A DNA stretch of 64,000 nucleotides from Myrica gale (Eukaryota; Streptophyta; Magnoliopsida; Fagales; Myricaceae). The notes under the pieces were generated by a model. That model was not told the origin of the DNA. It was given only the letters and a program-made list of their open reading frames with translations, and did no database searches. Both the position numbers and the translations under genes were made by a program. Shown one piece after another: positions 47,508-59,593 of the stretch. Every line of letters begins with the position of its first letter. Position 1 is the stretch's first letter. The DNA is taken from assembly GCA_963930655.1 (NCBI GenBank), contig OZ005616.1, positions 24,006,922 to 24,070,921 of the forward strand. Reading direction: 5' to 3'.

Positions 47508-48414
47508 TGGGGGGAATATGTGCATGATATGGTCTGTTTATTTTCTTTTCTAGTGTATCTTTTATCCTTTGGATGCATTCATTCTTATGGTTTACTTGTT
47601 ACAGACTTGAGCCCGTAAGTGGGTCAATGGTCGAAACGGTTTGCAATGATTCTTCCATCCCTAACTGCCCATCTGAAGAAAATATCGTGAGGGATCTCAG
47701 ATACCTGTATGAATCCTTGCTCCATCAGCGAACTATGGTACGCAATGGCCATCAGGCAACAGGGGATCTAGCAATCAGCTCAGCTGAGAAGCTCCTTGAC
47801 TGCAAGCACTTTCTTAAAGACTACGGGGTTTAAAAGACCATATCAATCACAAACCCTCTGCAACATGCCTGTCAGTGTGCGGTGGAGCTGATAGATGAAT
47901 CTGAGGAGTATGGCACAAGCCCACCCCCGGAATTAATTATCCTCCCCCCAAATGCTACTGTATCTGATCTGAAGCTCCAAGCGTCAAAAGCTTTTCAAGA
48001 TGTATATGTGATGTTTAGAAGATTTCAAGCTGAAGAGCTACTTGGCTATGGCAATGTAGATGATACCACCCAGATCAAGCTCTTGTTAGGAACAGCTGAA
48101 TCATTCGGGTGTTAGGGAGGTGCCCCGGAAAAAATGGACTGAGTAGGTTTAAAATGGAAAGGGGGATTGAGCGGTGGACAGTGGATTGCAGCTGTGGGGC
48201 CAAAGATGATGATGGGGATAGAATGTTGGCTTGCGATGTTTGTGGTGTTTGGCAACACACTAGGTGTTCTGGTACCAAGTTTGTTTGTCAAAGATGCAGG
48301 AGCTCCAACAGAGGTACCAAACTCGGTGTACACTGCAAAGATGAGACGGTTACTGATGTTGGTAGTAGCAGCTGCTTTTGAAAATGCTTGTCTACACCTT
48401 TTGACGTTCGCTGA
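46585..48414 (+). pseudogene. Partial duplicate of the PHD gene (exons 4-5)
   Basis: Similarity to 39707-42050 begins abruptly inside exon 4 and runs through intron 4, exon 5 and the 3' flank to about 48922. Exon 4' (to 47083) stays open. Exon 5' (47605-48414) has lost one Met codon, carries a GAA-to-TAA nonsense change right after KDYGV at about 47832, and has further indels. The PHD finger is retained but has lost about 9 residues between its zinc ligands (RCSG directly to TKFVCQRC). The N-terminal half and promoter are missing. It is a non-functional tandem fragment. Confidence 0.9.
47469..47503. repeat. (GA)n microsatellite, expanded relative to its parent copy
   Basis: About 35 bp of GA in intron 4' of the PHD duplicate. 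The matching tract in the parent intron (about 40580-40597) is roughly half as long. Confidence 0.85.
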
Positions 48415-48974
48415 GTTTTGGGAATGACTGTAAAGCTTGTCTGCGTTTCCTTGGGAGTTTTCCTCTGGCCAAAACAAATGTGTACACATATGAAACGCGA
48501 TAAAGAGACTTGGGATAGGGTGGTCGGCGTGTTTTTTTGGAATCCTTCCTTCTTTTGTATGTCTTGTACACATTCTACTAATGACTAAAGTTCTTAACAA
48601 GAAATGGAAAAGAACGAAATTAACCCACTTGATTAAGAAAGGAATAAATAATTATTTGCTGCATCTCGGTTTTGTTAATTTGTTCTCCTATTTTCTTGTT
48701 TGTCATTTACAATTACTCCTGCTTTTTGTCATCTACCTCGTAGTACGGCTACAAGATTTTCCTTTTCTCTTAAGACTTTGCTGGATCACTCGTAATCTCT
48801 TCAATGCAGCTAGATCGTGTTTCCAATATAGTTTGTAAAGCGAACTCTACCGTTCATAATATAGGTTCAGCTGGCATGACCGCATTTAAGGGGGGTCCTG
48901 ATCCGGATCGAATCCCCTAACCCCACCCCCAAATTGCCAAGGGAAAAAAGGTATATTAGGGTGCGTGTAGTCTC

Positions 48975-49228
48975 GGGAAAGAGATTCCCTCAATAGAGGA
49001 AATTACCTCACGTGTCCTAATAATCATTGGATGAATGACATAACATTAATGAATTCATCTAATGGTCTATATTAAATGCTTAACAAAAAGTAAAATAAAA
49101 AAGGGAAAGAGATTCCCTCCTGAGAGGAAATTACCTAACGTGTCATAACAATCATTGGATGAATGACAACACATTAATGAATTCATCTAATGGTCGATAT
49201 CAAATGCCTAACAAAAAGTAAAATGAAA
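48975..49228. repeat. Two tandem 128-bp units
   Basis: Units begin GGGAAAGAGATTCCCTC at 48975 and 49103 and share AATCATTGGATGAATGAC and AATGAATTCATCTAATGG. Further fragments of the same motif in inverted order follow to about 49300, so it may be part of a decayed MITE. Confidence 0.8.
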
Positions 49229-49929
49229 AAAAAATGACAGCACATTAATATAGACTATTGAATAGATTCATTAATGTGTTTTCATCAATCTAATAACCTA
49301 TTAGAATCCATTAATTCCTTCTTAATAGGGAATCTAAATCCGTAGTCTCGAATCTCTTCTGCAAACGCCGAAATCACTCTCAAATCAAATTTGGTTTATC
49401 TTTTAGAATTGACCAACAATCCAATTGAACTAGCCTTTTTTGGTTTGTCAAACACCCTTTTTAAGGTGCCAAGCTACTTTATCTTATTTTATTCTTCTTG
49501 TCCCATAAAGTAAAACCTTGGCTCTATCACGTATTGGATTAGTGAGTTTAGGAATAATACCCAGAGCCAGAGAAACATAAACTTCTCTTTTCTCTCTTTC
49601 ACTTTTTAAGTGGGGTAAGTTTTGCAGTCTAATGATTCCAATAAGCCTTGGATAATGCGATAGTACATATCCATATTCCAACAGAGAAGAAAGAAAGAAA
49701 GGAAAAAAAAAAACACATGGTATGATCGCCCCACTTTACCAAAACCAAAAAAGATGAATCTGAAAGTAGGATCTTCCTGTCTAAATGGAAGCCAGCTACA
49801 TTCACCGCCCCACTACTTCCATCTGACCTTCACCAACTCCAGCTGCATCTTCCTTTGCCAAATTTAAATTTGTAAAGCCACTTATTTCCAGTTTTACTTG
49901 GACAAGAAAGATTTTGTGTCAACACTGAC

Positions 49930-51500
49930 TCGGGCGGCTCAACCTTTTTGGGAGCCTTAAGCAAATCATAAAAATGAAGTTTTTTAATATTAAATAAATA
50001 AAATAAAATTATTAGTTTTTTAAAAAACAATAACTTTTTTTTAAAAAAATCAAATTAATATTAAACCATAAATTTGCTTATTGACTTTTTTAATACAAAA
50101 TTACTAATTAAACTTTTGTATTCAAGTTTACCCAATAAATCAGTTTCGAAAGATAAAATTGTTAAACCACTTAATCTATCTTGAGATATAGTTATTCGTA
50201 AATAATTTTTTATGATCTTTAGTTTTGAAAAGCTTCTTTCTGCGTATGCAACTGTAACAAGGATGGTAAATAGTATTTTATATGCAATAAAATAATTTGA
50301 AAAATAATTTAGTTCGTTTACTAGATTAAGTATTTCAAGTGGAGTACTAATTTCTGTAACTTCTTTTAAAACTTTTAATCTGAAAATATATTCAAACCGT
50401 CAATATCAGAGTGCATGTCATGCTTAAGAAAATTTTCAAGATTGAGATTTTTTTTTCTACAGCGCAATTGTGAAAGATTCCTATGCTAATTTCATAATCT
50501 CATCATCATTTTCATCAAATTGTTTCTTCATATGAATGACACGCTTTTAAGGGAATACAACTTATATATCCATCTTAACTGCAACTTGTTTAGATAAATT
50601 CAAAGCAGATCTAAAACCATCATTGACAATTAATTTATCCATAGCAAGATCTATACGCATATTTTCAAGTTGTAAGCTCTTACTAATTAACTGAATTTAC
50701 AGCAAATAATATCTCATACTAGATATTCATTCCAATAGAAATTAAAAGTTTTCAATCTCATAGGGTGCTAAGCATTTAGCTTCACTCCTTGTCTTAGGAT
50801 CTTCACTAACTTATGCTAATTTCAATAAAATATCTCTAATTTTTTAGGCTTGGAATTTTAGAGCTTTAACACTTTCAATGCGACTTTCCAACGTTTTTGA
50901 CACATAGTTTTAGGAGTTAAAGTAATATACTCTAATAAACCTTTCCATCTTTTTGTAGAAGAAGCAAATAAAGAATATATATGTTATACTGCTAAAAAAA
51001 TGATATTGTTTTAGAACATGAATTAGCCATAACACAAAGAACTAAATTCAAACTATGACAGCATGAGTATAAAATGCTATAGGATTTAAATCTAAAAGTC
51101 TTTTTTGCACACCTTGTGTTGTTACCTTTCATGTTAGTCATAATTGGTGTGTCACTGTATCGTTTTAAAGAATGATGTTAAAATTTAATTATTTGATAAC
51201 TTAATTAGCAATACATTAGTTGTGTACCGTTGAAAAAAATAAGTTAGAATTTAATTATTTGGGTAATTAAGTATGCAGCTGTGGTAGTTGGGATTGAGCG
51301 AAAAATTTATTGTGGATAATGCTATTATTTTAAAAAGTGATGTTAGTAGTGCTAGATTATAGGATGGGATATTTATTTCTAATTATTAAATATTCATATT
51401 TTATAAGCCTTTAATTAAGTTTTATATAAAAAATTTTAGACTTTTTTTTTAAGAAGCCTTCCTAATTTAGGGGCTTAAACGATAGACTCACCTGACTACC
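49930..51500 (-). pseudogene. hAT transposase relic (zf-MYM1/DUF4371 type)
   Basis: Read on the minus strand, interrupted frames give a GVQKRLLDLNPIAFYTHA-type block near 51100 and a clear hAT dimerisation end near 50240: TVAYAERSFSKLKIIKNYLR followed by QDRLSGLTILSFETD. This is the C-terminal domain of zf-MYM-type-1-like hAT transposases common in plants. Stops and indels are frequent and the N-terminal part is decayed. It is unrelated in detail to the short hAT elements at 23 and 34 kb, though an autonomous relative could have mobilised such elements. Confidence 0.75.
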
Positions 51501-51610
51501 CGTATGAGCTGCCTCTGTGCTGACTGATCCGAGAAAATTGGGAGAGCTAGAGGAAGCGTTCGAGTTCGGCAGATAGTAGGAGAGACAAAACATTTGAGAA
51601 AATAAAAGCA

Positions 51611-51625
51611 GAGCAGAGCCATATG
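51611..51625. repeat. Target site duplication of the LINE (3' side)
   Basis: GAGCAGAGCCATATG directly abuts the T10 run that is the complement of the LINE poly(A) tail. An identical 15-mer lies at 57873-57887. Confidence 0.92.
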
Positions 51626-51675
51626 TTTTTTTTTTCTCAAAACAGTCAATGTCTATTCCATTCAAAATGGTATCC

Positions 51676-54600
51676 CTAGAACATAGGAATATCCGAATCG
51701 CAATACAAAATATGACAAGGAATAGAAGAAGGAATTACAAAACCAGTAACTTTTGACCTAGCTGCCCATTGGGCAAGTAAATGAGCTTGCTGGTTAAGCT
51801 TGCGGGGGATCCAATGAATCAGCCAACCCGGATGATGCTGGAATTGCAATCGCAAAGAAGTCACCAGATCCGCTATTTTCCAACAGGGAGCATGTGAAGC
51901 ATCCGAGATATCCTTCCAAAGCAATTGTGAATCAGTTTCAAAAATCACATGGGACCAGTGCCGACTAAGTGCCAGTTCCACCGCACGTACTGCCGCCATT
52001 GCTTCACCAAAAAGTGGGTCCATAGCCCTAACTTGCTCCATGTACGCCGTACAGAGAGAGCTGGAAGAGTCTCGACAAGAGACGGCTATGTACGATCCAG
52101 ATTGACGTATAGCTACGTCAAAATTAATCTTCATATAAAGTGGCCCCGGGGGGGACCAAACCTAGGCAGTCTTCGAGTTTTGCAGTAGACGTGCTGTATT
52201 ATGTTCAAGAAAGCGCTGAGCAACAGATTTTTGAAGCTCTGTAGAGTTGACAGGTTGATCATCATGTATTGCTCGATTTCGAGCAAACCATATAACATCC
52301 AAAATCAAGGCTGCAGTCAAAATGAAAGAAGGCATGGATCTCGTACTAATGCCCAAAAACAAATCTGCATTCAGAATTACAGAAATCCAAGCTGCAGAAG
52401 AAGAGACAGGGATCCGGGAGATGTCTAGAGCCCACCTCGAAGTTGTCCACAACAATCGTGCAATGACACAGTCATGAATCACATGAAGGGAAGTCTCTGG
52501 AAATTGACCACAACAAACACATAGAAGGTCGGGCTCCTCCCTTTCCGCAGAATGTCTAAACCAAGGCACTCTCACAGGGACTGCTTCAGCAGCGAACTTC
52601 CACAACAGCAACTTGAGCCTATCTTGGATGGGTGCTTTCCATAATTTAGACCAATCATTTTCAGACAATGAACTCTGAAAGGAATTTCTTCTTGATTGAG
52701 CTGCCGCAACTGCCCCTTTGATATTAAACTTGCCATGAGGATCTAGGGTCCATATAATAGAATCATGATGTTGTGGATGAGGAGAGGGCAACCGGAGAAT
52801 ATGTTCCACAGAGACTGGCGTGAACATAGAATGTAAAAGTGAAATGTCCCATCCTTGTCCATCCTGAGCAGCCAATTCACCAACTTGTTGTAAAGGGCAA
52901 TTTGTCATGGCAGTAGGAAGCCATTCAGGTTGAAAGTCTGGAAGCGAAGGAATCCAAGGATCTTGGCGAAGGTTAATATTGGAACCATTCCGAGGGATAT
53001 AACATAGATCCAATCGGAGCTGCTCTTTAACTTTGGAAATACCTTGCCACACTAATGAAGCTCCTGATTTTGCGTGAGAATATAAAAAAGAAGTGCGTGG
53101 GAAATACTTAGCTTTCAAAGTCTGAACCCACAATTGCTCCGGATGATTAAGTATATTCCAACCCAACTTTTGAAGAAATGCCGAGTTGATGTCTTTCATG
53201 GTTCGAATTGCTAACCCTCCCTTTGATTTCGGTTGACAGATGGCTTGCCATGCTTTTGGAGTGTAATGTCGATTTTTGTGTCTTGAGTGACCCCACCAGA
53301 AGTCTTTTAGCAATTTGTCCACTTGTTGACACCACCCCATAGGAAAATGAAGCACTTGCATATAGTATTGTGGCAAGGCAGTTGCCACTGATTTAATTAA
53401 CACCGTCCTGCCAGCTTGTGATAATGCTTTACATTTCCACCCAGCCACTTTGGACTGTATACGCTCCTGCATCTCCAAAAAGTGCTTCTTCTTCATATCA
53501 CCCCAGAAAAGAGGAAGGCCAAGATATTTACAATCTGATTTCATCCTTGACAGTTGTAGAGCTTCAGAAATAGCTGCGATGACCTCAGGGCGAGTATTTC
53601 TACTGAAATGGACAGCTGACTTCTTTTTGTTAACTTTCTGACTAGACCAATGACAATAATGAGTAAGAAGCCGATCCACTACACGCGCCTCTCTAATATT
53701 GGCTCGACAGAAAACCACCAAATCATCAGCAAACATCAAATGAGAAACAGAAGGAGCCCCTCTAGCTGCCCGAATACCATGAAGAGAACCCAAACTCTCT
53801 TCTCTCATAAACATTCTTGACAAAGCTTCAGTTGCTAAGATAAAGAGAAAAGGGGAGAGTGGATCTCCCTGCCTCAAACCCCGTGAAGGGGTAATACAAC
53901 CAAAAGGACTACCATTAAGTAAAAGAGAATAAGACACAGTAGTGATACACTGTTTAATTAACTGAATCCAACCACTACAAAAACTCAATTCATGCAAGCA
54001 TTGGAAAAGGAAATTCCATTCCAATCGATCATAAGCCTGAGACATATCCATTTTCAATACCATAAGCCCTTTGGATCCAGATTTGATCTTCAGAGAATGC
54101 ATAATTTCCAAAGCAGTGATAGAATTATCCTGGATTAGTCTACCAGGAACAAAAGCCGACTGATTTGGAGAAATCAAAGAGGGCAGCATAGATTTCATTC
54201 TATTAGCAAGCAATTTGGCAACAATCTTATAGCACACATTACAGAGGGCTATAGGACGGAACTGCTCTACACGTGTAGGATTGGGAATTTTGGGGATAAG
54301 GGCAATATAAGAGTGATTCATCTGTTTCAAGAGATACCCAGTAGCAAAGAAACGTTGCACCATTGTGATGACAGACTTACCCACTGTCGACCAATACCGT
54401 TGATAGAAGGCTGCCGTCATACCGTCCGGTCCCGGCGCTTTCGTTGCTCCCAATTGTTTGAGTGCACTAAGAATTTCCCCATCATCCGGAAGTCTGCAAA
54501 GGGAGGCATTCTCCGCTTCCGAAACTATCGGGAAGAATATCCCTTCTTCTGCAGGAATTGGAGGCGGCCGTGAGGAAGCATAAGTGGATTTAAAATGATT

Positions 54601-55782
54601 CACCAATAAGTTTCCCACTGCAAATCGATCGGAATGCCATCTCCCCATGGAGTCTTGCAACATCACCACCTCATTCCGTCGTCGGCGAATGAGAGTTGTG
54701 AGATGAAAAAATCGAGTGTTCAAGTCAGTTGTGGAAAGCCATTGAATCCTGGACTTAGATCTCCATAAATCTTCTTCAGACTTCATTGTAGATTGCAGTT
54801 CCAATCTGATTGCCGAAATTAAATCATCGACCTGATCAGAGCTAGGCAACGATTCCAAATGGGTCAGCTGGGCTTGCAGCCTCCGAATTTTGTTGGGAAT
54901 AAACTCCACTGTCTCCCGACTCCACCTTGAGAGGGCTGTTCGAATGTTACCCAACTTACGACAAAGCTGGTAAGCTGGGGATCCAGAAACCTCTACCGCC
55001 CAAGCTCGATGAATAGTGGGACCACAAGAAGCCTCTTTTGTCCATATTTGTTCAAATCGGAAGGGGCGTTTGCCCTTAAAAGGACGACCGTATGTTGACA
55101 ACAAAAGTGGACAGTGATCAGAAGTCGTCCGAGGGAGGTGAAATAATTGGGCCCGGGAAAAAAATTCAGCCCACGCTGGATTAGCAAAGGCTCGATCCAG
55201 GCGTTCTTTAATTTTTCTGGAGCCCTGTCGTCCATTTGTCCATGTGTAAGGTGAACCTACAAAGCCCAGATCCACTAACCCATGTTGGTGAATCAAATCG
55301 GACAACCCACCCATCGAGGACGTGCCAACTAGCCGACCACCCAATTTATCCTGTTGGGAAATGACGGTGTTATAATCACCCAATATCACCCATGGGCCAC
55401 CAAATCTCTCGCCCAGTTCAGCAACAGAACCCCAGAATTCATACTTCTATGCATAATTCACCGGACAATAAATAAAAGATAGAGCCCACGGTTGTCTTCC
55501 TGGATCATCATAGACCATAATGCTGATGATATTTTTATTCAGAAGGACTAGATCAAAATCGACCCCGGCCCTCCATGCAAAAGCCAAACCACCACTAAGG
55601 CCAACTTCAGGATAAGATAATGAGAAAGAAAATCCTATCCGGGATAGGATTGCTTGAGCCGAGCCAACCTTTGTTTCCACTAGACAAAGACAATCCGGAT
55701 TGTGTTGTCTAATGAGAGCCCTAAGGGAACGAGACGCCGCGGGGCGGGCTAACCCCCGACAGTTCCAAAATATGGCCCTCAT
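51676..55782 (-). pseudogene. LINE ORF2 polyprotein with two amber codons
   Basis: One reading frame runs from ATG at 55782 to 51676, broken only by TAG at 55447-55449 and TAG at 52162-52164. Domains in order: AP-type endonuclease (FWNCRGLARP, LVETKV, ILGDYN, SDHCPLLL), RT (KAPGPDGMTAAFYQRYW, FRPIALCNVCYKIVAKLLA, LRQGDPLSPFLFIL, catalytic FADD in LMFADDLVVF), zf-RVT (LCVCCGQFPETSLHVIHDC) and RNase H (KINFDVAIRQ, FETDSQ, NQQAHLLAQWA). Both stops could be CAG-to-TAG changes, as expected from cytosine methylation in CHG context, but the ancestral codons are inferred. As it stands the copy cannot make full ORF2 without readthrough. Confidence 0.88.
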
Positions 55783-57605
55783 GAGGAGGTTGGGGGCATG
55801 GCAAGGCCCGCCTCCTCAGCCATTTGAGCGTCCTCCATTGAGATTTCCAGTGGCCTACTAGTAGGACTAGTAGGGGATTGCTTACCCCGGACTCGAATTC
55901 CACAGCCCCTAGCCATAGAATGTTTTTTCTTGGCAGTCCTCTTCCAGGCCGCTATAGGGTGGTCCTCCTCCGAGTGAAAGGAAACTGCCTCATTAGAAAG
56001 AAGGCACCGACGTTTACTCCCACTAGTGGGCCCAACATGCAATCTTTTTTTCCCAACCATTGTGATACTGTGAGAGTTGGAAGACTCTGGGCCGGAAGAA
56101 AGCTCGACAGACGTCGATGGCCTCATTAATAATTTCGGAATATCTGGATCAGAAGCTGCCTGTTCTCCCTCATTCATATTCCTTGGGCTACCGCACATGG
56201 GCTCCTGCAACCCACTAGCCGGCCCAGACAGTAACCCAGCTTCCAATTCTTGTATACAGACTGATGAGGTTTGAGGCCGAGATGGACCAGCATGGGCCAA
56301 TCCTTTCGACGAAGCTTCACGACCCATAAAGACTGGGACTGAGACTGGATGCGGATACAAAAAAGCCAGTGTATCCACCCGAGAAGAAACTGGAAGGTGC
56401 CAATTTGATGAAAGGTGACAGGCCTGCAAAATATCCTGCTCAGAGCAGGCCAAATTTTCTTCGCTGCGACGTGTTTTTTCCAGATTATACATAAAGCTAC
56501 AATGTTCGCCCCAGGCCTGTGAATCTGACATATTGGTCGATAACTGTATAGTCTGTTGTGGCAACAGGTTAGCAGGCGCCGGTCTAGATGAGAGGACATT
56601 ACTAGGTTGCTGGCTTATCTGTATCCCTTTCACCGAAATGGCATGCATGGGATTCGGCAAAGAAAGAGAAGTCTCCCCAGGGACCATATTGTCGAGCACC
56701 GGAGTGAGTCCGGACCGTCGTTCAGATTGAGAAGTCCAGCGTGCCCCCCCATGAGAGGAAGGAGAAACTACCGTTGAACGTCTTCCTGTCACTGGAATAC
56801 TCCCCGAGTATCGTTTGGCGTCCAGAGAAGTAGCTTTGAGGTTCAACAAAGCCTCCCGAGGACCCGTGAATGGATCAGACGAGAAGACACAAAACTTCTG
56901 AATATGATCCAGACGGCCACAGCTATGACACCATGCCGATATACGTTCATACCGAAATTGAATCCACCGGTCAGATTTGTCGACCCTCTGCAAATAACAG
57001 CCCGGCAGCAGAGGCTTTTCCAGGTCCACCATTATCTTAACCCTAAGAAAAGCCATCCCCCACACTTTCTTATCGGTATTGAAATCCACTTCTAACACCT
57101 GACCGACTTTGCTTCCAAATTCCATGGCGATATCTCTAGTCGACAAACCTAGAGGGAGACCATGGATTTGCATCCAGAGGGGAGTGGTAGTAAAAGATAT
57201 CTCCTGGAGTGTAGCATCTATATCCCATTGCTTCAAAACTAAAAGAGAGCCTTTCACATTCCACGGGCCCTGCCTGAATATTCTATCGCGCATAAGAGCC
57301 GAAGGGAAAGAGAAGATGAAGCTGTCCTCTGGGCCCTCCGAGATTTCCAGACCCTTAACATGACTCCAGGACTTGAAAATCGCTTCACGCATACCCATCC
57401 TATTATAAGGTTTAGACGTCCAGACTTTCCCCACCAGAAGCGTGGCAGCTTCGAAAACAGCATAATCAGACGTAGAATCACCAAGAGATGTGGCCGAAGA
57501 AGGAAGAACAGAAGCTTTCGCACTTGATAACACAAGATCCTCCATCTCCGATTCAAAGGAGGAAATCGACACGTGACACTGTTGGGTGGATCGGGAGGAA
57601 GTCAT
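55779..57605 (-). CDS. LINE ORF1 protein (DUF4283, zinc knuckle)
   Basis: A 608-residue frame from the ATG at 57605 (MTSSRSTQQC), the first real ATG in frame. The N-terminal third is DUF4283 (LVGKVWTSKPYNRMGMREAI, RQGPWNVKGSLLVLKQWD, TTPLWMQIHGLPLGL), followed by a knuckle ISAWCHSCGRLDHIQKFC and a long disordered tail with a basic segment (KKRLHVGPTSGSKRRCL). Such proteins bind element RNA. It is intact. Its TGA stop overlaps the ORF2 start in ATGA, which suggests coupled termination-reinitiation. Confidence 0.88.
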   Translation of the reverse strand: MTSSRSTQQCHVSISSFESEMEDLVLSSAKASVLPSSATSLGDSTSDYAVFEAATLLVGKVWTSKPYNRMGMREAIFKSWSHVKGLEISEGPEDSFIFSFPSALMRDRIFRQGPWNVKGSLLVLKQWDIDATLQEISFTTTPLWMQIHGLPLGLSTRDIAMEFGSKVGQVLEVDFNTDKKVWGMAFLRVKIMVDLEKPLLPGCYLQRVDKSDRWIQFRYERISAWCHSCGRLDHIQKFCVFSSDPFTGPREALLNLKATSLDAKRYSGSIPVTGRRSTVVSPSSHGGARWTSQSERRSGLTPVLDNMVPGETSLSLPNPMHAISVKGIQISQQPSNVLSSRPAPANLLPQQTIQLSTNMSDSQAWGEHCSFMYNLEKTRRSEENLACSEQDILQACHLSSNWHLPVSSRVDTLAFLYPHPVSVPVFMGREASSKGLAHAGPSRPQTSSVCIQELEAGLLSGPASGLQEPMCGSPRNMNEGEQAASDPDIPKLLMRPSTSVELSSGPESSNSHSITMVGKKRLHVGPTSGSKRRCLLSNEAVSFHSEEDHPIAAWKRTAKKKHSMARGCGIRVRGKQSPTSPTSRPLEISMEDAQMAEEAGLAMPPTSS

Positions 57606-57872
57606 CGCATAGGAACCAGAGTAACCAAAATAATGGGACGAGAAAGGGAAGAGAACAAAAGCTAGATAGAACAAAAGGACAACCGCAATAACGATATTAA
57701 CTTCAAAGAATCGTCATCCTAATAACCAGAAAAAGAGAAAAGAAAATGTAGGAAGGATAGGGACGAAGATTAGAAAAAACACGAAAGTAAGCTAAGGTAA
57801 CCAGACAGAAAGCTGGCGGAAAGGAGAACTCGTTCTCCAGAGAGCTCTCAAAGAGCGGACAGTTACCACGAG

Positions 57873-57887
57873 GAGCAGAGCCATATG
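57873..57887. repeat. Target site duplication of the LINE (5' side)
   Basis: The second perfect copy of GAGCAGAGCCATATG, abutting the LINE 5' end. Confidence 0.92.
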
Positions 57888-58229
57888 TGAAATTACATTA
57901 AGAGGCTTATTTTGTTCTCTCCTTATGGTCTACCTAAACTATATATCCAAAGGTGGATATATCGCAAAAAATATTATTTAAAAAACTTTGGAAGCTGTTG
58001 CTTGAGAGATGATTAATTTGTTTATACATTGTGGTTCGAATCGGTGAGCACAATAAGACAAAGTTTCTGGTGTCCATTAGTCAAAGGTCTGGCTTTTTCT
58101 TTAAAAGTTGCCTTTTCTCCTCTTTTAACTTTTTATAATAGGTTCGTTTTCACACTTTTTTCAGGATTATAAGTATATTCATAAATTTATCACCGAACAT
58201 ATTTAGAATTCAAACACAAACACCTATAC

Positions 58230-58440
58230 ATTTTACACAATCTCCAACAATTTTTTAATTTTTTATTCAAAATAAATTTTCTCTCTCTATACTTTTTCAC
58301 ATAACTCTAATATTTTTTTATTAAACAATTACATCAAATCATTTATCTTTCCACTTTACACAAATACCAATAAAATACTATTCAACATAAAAATTCACAA
58401 CTTTTCTAAAATCCTACATTTTTACTCAACACGAACATAA
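58230..58440. repeat. MITE relic upstream of the peroxidase gene
   Basis: In reverse complement the right end reads TTAGGGTTATGTTCGTGTTG, close to the TTAGGGTGTGTTTGTGTTG edge of the 24685 element. The interior is AT-rich with CACTTTT and AAATCAT blocks. The left end is decayed. Confidence 0.5.
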
Positions 58441-58685
58441 CCCTAATCTTTAATGTTTTCAACCCACGATTCCCAATGCAAGGATATGGCTAATACTGAT
58501 TTGGTAATCACTCATGGTGAGTTTTATTACGTGTCATGCAGTGCACATGCATTTTAGTAATATTATCTGATTGATTCATTAGTTTGGGTGGAGAAAAGGA
58601 TAAAACCACTATCTTCAACTTTTTCTTTTCCAAATTATTCAGTGATGTTTTTTTTTGGGGGCAACTCTTTGCAATCATTCGCATT

Positions 58686-58693
58686 TATATATA
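58686..58693 (+). promoter_or_regulatory. Candidate peroxidase TATA box
   Basis: TATATATA about 170 bp upstream of the peroxidase ATG, followed by a CT-rich leader. Confidence 0.45.
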
Positions 58694-59222
58694 CGCTGCT
58701 TGCTCTCCACTCTCTATCCTGGAAACTCCCAACTCCTCCCCTACTATACCAGCAGTTTTCTTTTCTCAACCTACATCCCTTGGTTCTTCTTTCTTTAGCC
58801 TGCTTGTTTGGTCTTTTGAGCATTTGCTGACTATAATATCTCCATCTATAGTTAATTAGATGGTTGTTGGCAATTTTCTTGCTGTAGTTTTAGTAATGGA
58901 GATGATACTCTGTGGCTTTAGGTTTGGAGCAAATGGTCTGAGTATGAACTATTATCTGCCGAGTTGCCCATTTGCAGAACCGATTGTGAAGAACACAGTG
59001 AACAGAGCTCTGGATGCAGACCCTACTCTGGCAGCCGGCCTTGTGAGAATGCATTTCCATGATTGCTTCATAGAGGTCCTCTTCTCTGCCCTTCTCTCTC
59101 TTTCTCTCTCGTACTCAGTATTCATATACATGTTGCCTTTTGGGAAAATAGTTTTCCTTTTTGGGATGAATTTTTGGTTACAGCTTCTTGAGCTTAACAA
59201 GTCCTTACTTTTTGTCAAGTAG

Positions 59223-59450
<228 letters not shown>

Positions 59451-59593
59451 TGACATTTTTCCCTTGAAAACGTACATTTTGTTCGTCATTGAATGATTGA
59501 AGCGGTTCCTAATGGTTTAATTGACTATATATTATTGTAACAGGCTGGGGGTCCAGTATATGACGTACCAAAGGGAAGAAAGGATGGTAAGAG

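Larger units (their letters stand above)
51626..57872 (-). mobile_element. Full-length L1-type LINE
   Basis: A 6.25-kb non-LTR retrotransposon on the minus strand. It has a 5' leader (57606-57872), ORF1, ORF2 (endonuclease, RT, zf-RVT, RNase H), a short 3'UTR, a poly(A) tail seen as T10 at 51626 and a perfect 15-bp target duplication. A complete 5' end and intact duplication imply a fairly recent insertion. It landed at the edge of an older hAT relic. Only two point nonsense codons separate it from a complete coding set. Confidence 0.93.

Noticed and set aside
48112..48600. Minus-strand frame of 162 codons opposite the PHD duplicate
   Set aside because: A mirror of PHD exon 5; the same shadow occurs opposite the parent copy.
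57606..57674. LINE ORF1 start at 57674
   Set aside because: The codon there is TTG; the first ATG in frame is at 57605.
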